NCBI GenBank assembly: GCA_002352105.1
Contig: DEHV01000045.1
Coordinates: forward strand, 31,368 to 95,367
Length of the DNA stretch: 64,000 bases
Source: Chitinophagaceae bacterium UBA2791
GTDB taxonomy: Bacteria > Bacteroidota > Bacteroidia > Chitinophagales > Chitinophagaceae
Reading direction: 5' to 3'
The translations under genes were made by a program, and so were the position numbers. Positions 61,094 through 64,000 of this stretch are shown here, in pieces. The notes under the pieces are model-generated. The model did no database searches, was not told the origin of the DNA, and was given only the letters and a program-made list of their open reading frames with translations. Every line of letters begins with the position of its first letter. Within the stretch, counting starts at the first letter, position 1.

Positions 61094-63523
61094 CTATCTT
61101 GCCTCCAGCCAATCGCATGTCTTTTGGCGTATGCCGGCAGAGAACCGGTTATAGTCGTCCGGCGCATACAACCGGATGTTTTCCTGCCGCCCATACAGCC
61201 GGTAAACTTTCTCCGCTTCCGCTACATAAGACTGCACCTCTTCCAACCTCGCCTCCCTGTCGAGCTTCGGCGCGACCACCAAAACAGGCCGGGGCGCGAT
61301 ACAAGCCAGTACCTCATGAAAATCATAAGGTATGCGATCTTCATTGCCGATAAAAAAGCCCAAACGAGGCAGGAGGGCATGCATATCTGCATAGGCTTTC
61401 ACGCCGCCCTTATCCGGTCCGTCCAGCCGCATCGGCGCGAAGCCGCAAACAGAAGCAACGCCGGCAATGCGTTTGTCCAATGCGGCAGCGTATAAACCTA
61501 CGGTAGCCCCAAGCGAATATCCCGTTACAAAGATCTTCGCGCTATCTATAAAATTCAAATGAGATAAAGCGTCTACGGCCCCCCGCAGGTCGGTTACCAG
61601 TTTGCCCATCTTTGACCAATGAGGGTATCGCTGATAAAAATCTCTTCCTTCCGCGATCCGGTTGCCGAAGCCCATAAAATCGTAGGCAAAGACCGCATAC
61701 CCCTTGTTCGTCAGCGCCTGAAAATAAGGGCGTATCTGATGATCGAGCCCTTCCGAAGAAAACCCTTTCGAATAGTCATATTCGTGCAAATAGACCACTA
61801 CAGGAAGACGGGCCCCTCCCCTCCTGATCTCAGCCTCCCTATGTTTGGGATAGTACAGGTATCCGTAAAGATAATCGCCAAATTCATTATAAGGCGTTAA
61901 CGCCATCCTGCCCATAAGACTATCCGGTTCGGGACGACGCAGCACATTGCCAAAATAATCTTCGCCGGCGCCCTCGTTCCATTTTAGCGGACCCGGATTG
62001 GTCACCCCCGCAGGGGACTCGCCCAGCGCCCATTGCAAGGTCTTCTGTATGTTTGCTTTTTTTGTCTCCCAATCCTTAACAGTATTGATCTTTGCTCCCC
62101 GGTCTTTGATCAGCAGGTCGCCCGTCGGTTTGGGCGCATAAGTCCGGGGATCTATTTTCTCTCCGCTTAATTTGCGCCAGTCTTCAAAAGAATGATCATA
62201 CAATAACCTGTTTTCCGGTTTACGGTTGCTGCGGTGGAAGGCATGGTCAAAGAAATCAATATACTCTTCTATATCTGCCGCCCTGGTCCCGTGCAGTCCG
62301 TCCCGAAAGCGAATAGCGATGTTATGCTCTGCGCCGAGAAATTCATACACTTTCCGGGTAACGCGATAAGCTTCTTCAATACCCAGGGGATTGGCTGCCG
62401 ATTCATTGTATGCAGCGCTCAGCATCAACGCCCTCGGGGCCACAAGCGCCATAAAAAAATGCTGGTCTACCGGAAGCTTATCTTCCCTCCCCACAAAAAA
62501 CCTTAACCGCGGATGAAGCCAGGAAGGCTGGGCGCAGGTCAGCAAGGCGAGATCTTCCACATCATATTTATGACTCGCATATCGCCAGGGCACTTCAGCG
62601 CCCGATCCCCCGCTGCTGGGAATAACCGCTTTTATCCGGTCGTCGAAAGCAGCGGCCCATAAAGATTGTTTACCATTCCTGGAGTGGCCGGTCATGCCGA
62701 TCTTCTCCCTATCAACAAACGAAAGCGTATACAAATAATCAATAGCTCTTGACGCGCCGAAAGCCCTTCGCATAAGACGGGTAAAATCATATTGAGACGA
62801 CCAGATCTCGCTATACTGCTCAGTATCGTCCCATTGATCCGCGCCTGCATATAAACAGCCAATATATCCGCGTCTTACGGCAATCTGCGCCCAACCCCGA
62901 TGATTCCATTGGGTCAGGAAAACAGGAAAGGGCCCCTTGCCTTCGGGGATCATCAGCTCTACGGTCAGCTTGGCTTTCTGTTCAGGACCAAACCGCAGCT
63001 CTACCCGGCGTATGGTAGTTTGACCGTCCTTTGTTTCGTTTAGCGTCTTCACTTCAAGATTTTCCGGCGCCGCGGGGTAATCGCCCGTAATATAATATTG
63101 TAACGCGCGCTTCATCTGATCCCTTTTGTTCTGCCACTGCTGCCGCGTAGTGATGGGCATGTTCTTACCGCCCTCGTCCTGTAATAAGGGATCTGGTAAA
63201 AAAGGAACAGAAGGCAGCTGATCGAAATCGGGAGGCAGCTCCCCTGTTCTATCCAGCCAGTCCTTGAACGTCTCATCGAGAAAGGATACCCGGCCATAGC
63301 CGGGGCGATCGGGAGGCAGCAATTCCACTATCTTCTGCAACAGGACTTTTCTTTTGGCGGTATCTCCGCCGCCCTGGGAAATTGCGCCGGAAGGCCACGG
63401 CATTGCTGCAGGAGATTGATCAGATACGGGTTGACCATTATTTATCTGCCGCGCAGCGGTCTGCGCCGAAAGCCCGCTCCACAGCAACAGGCAATAGCCT
63501 GCGCTTAACAAGGATCTATACAT
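61094..63523 (-). CDS. Exported two-domain esterase (CE15-like plus acetyl-xylan-esterase-like alpha/beta hydrolase)
   Basis: 809 residues from the ATG at 63523, which gives a signal peptide (SLLSAGYCLLLWSGLSAQ). First hydrolase: about 120-435 with Ser281 in GHSRNG (a CE15 glucuronoyl-esterase-like nucleophile motif) and His411 in GLHGTR. Second: about 480-800 with Ser670 in GYSLGA. Each half opens with a similar Trp-Lys-Leu-Gln-Trp helix (WQNKRDQMKRALQ, about 130-142; WETKKANIQKTLQW, about 485-498), suggesting an internal duplication. The enzyme probably cleaves ester links in plant cell-wall glycans (inference). Confidence 0.87.
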   Translation of the reverse strand: MYRSLLSAGYCLLLWSGLSAQTAARQINNGQPVSDQSPAAMPWPSGAISQGGGDTAKRKVLLQKIVELLPPDRPGYGRVSFLDETFKDWLDRTGELPPDFDQLPSVPFLPDPLLQDEGGKNMPITTRQQWQNKRDQMKRALQYYITGDYPAAPENLEVKTLNETKDGQTTIRRVELRFGPEQKAKLTVELMIPEGKGPFPVFLTQWNHRGWAQIAVRRGYIGCLYAGADQWDDTEQYSEIWSSQYDFTRLMRRAFGASRAIDYLYTLSFVDREKIGMTGHSRNGKQSLWAAAFDDRIKAVIPSSGGSGAEVPWRYASHKYDVEDLALLTCAQPSWLHPRLRFFVGREDKLPVDQHFFMALVAPRALMLSAAYNESAANPLGIEEAYRVTRKVYEFLGAEHNIAIRFRDGLHGTRAADIEEYIDFFDHAFHRSNRKPENRLLYDHSFEDWRKLSGEKIDPRTYAPKPTGDLLIKDRGAKINTVKDWETKKANIQKTLQWALGESPAGVTNPGPLKWNEGAGEDYFGNVLRRPEPDSLMGRMALTPYNEFGDYLYGYLYYPKHREAEIRRGGARLPVVVYLHEYDYSKGFSSEGLDHQIRPYFQALTNKGYAVFAYDFMGFGNRIAEGRDFYQRYPHWSKMGKLVTDLRGAVDALSHLNFIDSAKIFVTGYSLGATVGLYAAALDKRIAGVASVCGFAPMRLDGPDKGGVKAYADMHALLPRLGFFIGNEDRIPYDFHEVLACIAPRPVLVVAPKLDREARLEEVQSYVAEAEKVYRLYGRQENIRLYAPDDYNRFSAGIRQKTCDWLEAR

Positions 63524-63596
63524 AAGCCGTTGTTTGTTGAGTATATTCTGCAACTATAAATATATAAAAGATAAGCGTAAGGATCCGGGACCCGGA

Positions 63597-64000
63597 TCAC
63601 CTGTTCCATAATCCTTTTTTGCCCTTTCTGGCCTGCCTTTCAAGGCTTATAAATCTATCTGAATATTTCACGTTAGGGGGAACCGTCAAAGCAGCGGCAT
63701 ATCCCTGCTCAATCAGCAGCGCATTCAAAAACAAACCATCTTCCAGGTAAACATAGGCCAATGTGCGTTTGTATTGATCGAGCCGGGATACGTCGTATTC
63801 CAGTCTCACTTTTTTCCCTTTCAGCAGTTTTGTGAGATAGTCCCTTGCTTCCTTGCCAAAATAACCGATTTCTTTGCGGGCCGATTTTCTGAATTCCGGC
63901 GCGTCAATGCCTATCAGTCTTATCCTCTCTTCCCTGCCGTCGCGGTCAATATAAAAGGTATCGCCGTCGATAACTCTGGTTACCTTAAAAAAGGTCTCCT
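63597..64000 (-). CDS. Thermonuclease (SNase) family protein, 5' end cut by window
   Basis: The frame is open to base 64000, about 134 codons from the C-terminus. Visible SNase motifs: VIDGDTFYI, RLIGIDAPEF (Arg and Glu catalytic residues), YFGKEARDYLTKLLKGKKV, and RTLAYVYLEDG (second catalytic Arg), then a basic end GKKGLWN. It is a calcium-dependent nuclease of DNA/RNA, usually exported. The start and any signal peptide lie beyond the window. Confidence 0.9.
   Translation of the reverse strand, partial: ETFFKVTRVIDGDTFYIDRDGREERIRLIGIDAPEFRKSARKEIGYFGKEARDYLTKLLKGKKVRLEYDVSRLDQYKRTLAYVYLEDGLFLNALLIEQGYAAALTVPPNVKYSDRFISLERQARKGKKGLWNR

Noticed and set aside
1..64000. CRISPR arrays, tRNA genes, insertion sequences, phage or defence genes
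   Set aside because: I looked for repeat-spacer patterns, cloverleaf ends and transposase or nuclease domains and found none I could support.

Overview
The window looks like a chromosomal segment of a Bacteroidota bacterium, most likely family Chitinophagaceae. I infer this from a SusC/SusD pair behind an ECF sigma factor and a FecR anti-sigma factor, a SusC carrying an N-terminal STN domain, many lipoproteins with SxGC/VxSC lipoboxes, TAnnTTTG-type promoter elements, and few recognisable Shine-Dalgarno sites. I see no tRNA, rRNA, CRISPR array, transposase, integrase or phage gene. The window cuts a gene at each end: a GH15 enzyme on the left and a thermonuclease on the right.

Left part (1-20.7 kb) is mostly housekeeping and envelope or stress functions. 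It holds a GH15 hydrolase convergent with a bifunctional trehalose-6-phosphate synthase/phosphatase, then small stress-type membrane proteins (lmo0937-like, YtxH) and an AI-2E-type permease. Next come rlmH, a rhomboid protease, tilS, a TPR protein, etfBA, a DUF151 nuclease with ispE, a GT2 glycosyltransferase and rocD. A minus-strand operon of BON, LysM and EF-hand proteins follows. A tightly overlapping trio (LpxH-like phosphatase, glycosyltransferase, GH1 glucosidase) closes this part.

Middle part (20.7-33 kb) holds carbohydrate and sugar-acid enzymes: a sialate O-acetylesterase, a D-2-hydroxyacid dehydrogenase, a UxaA-family altronate dehydratase-like protein and a TIM-barrel protein. A SET-domain protein, a probable metal-uptake TonB receptor operon, an RlmL-like RNA methyltransferase and an exported AGE-family epimerase follow.

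From 52.3 kb back to 33.1 kb every gene lies on the minus strand. The order is sigma factor, FecR, SusC, SusD, DUF4832 protein, RraA-like protein, SDR, a DMT transporter broken by one amber codon, an enolase-superfamily dehydratase, a PVC-type c-type cytochrome/dehydrogenase overlapping an FG-GAP lipoprotein, a Gfo/Idh/MocA oxidoreductase and an esterase. This reads as a glycan or sugar-acid utilisation locus without an obvious glycoside hydrolase.

Right part (52.4-64 kb) holds a CPA2 cation/proton antiporter, a FemAB-like transferase, a PafA-type phosphatase, a DUF4397 lipoprotein, a Tat-exported amidohydrolase, a tandem two-domain esterase and a thermonuclease. The most unusual element is a well-formed TPP riboswitch (about 59430-59514) followed by an intrinsic terminator. 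The only gene downstream on its strand is a 68-residue proline-rich protein; no thiamine gene is in the window.
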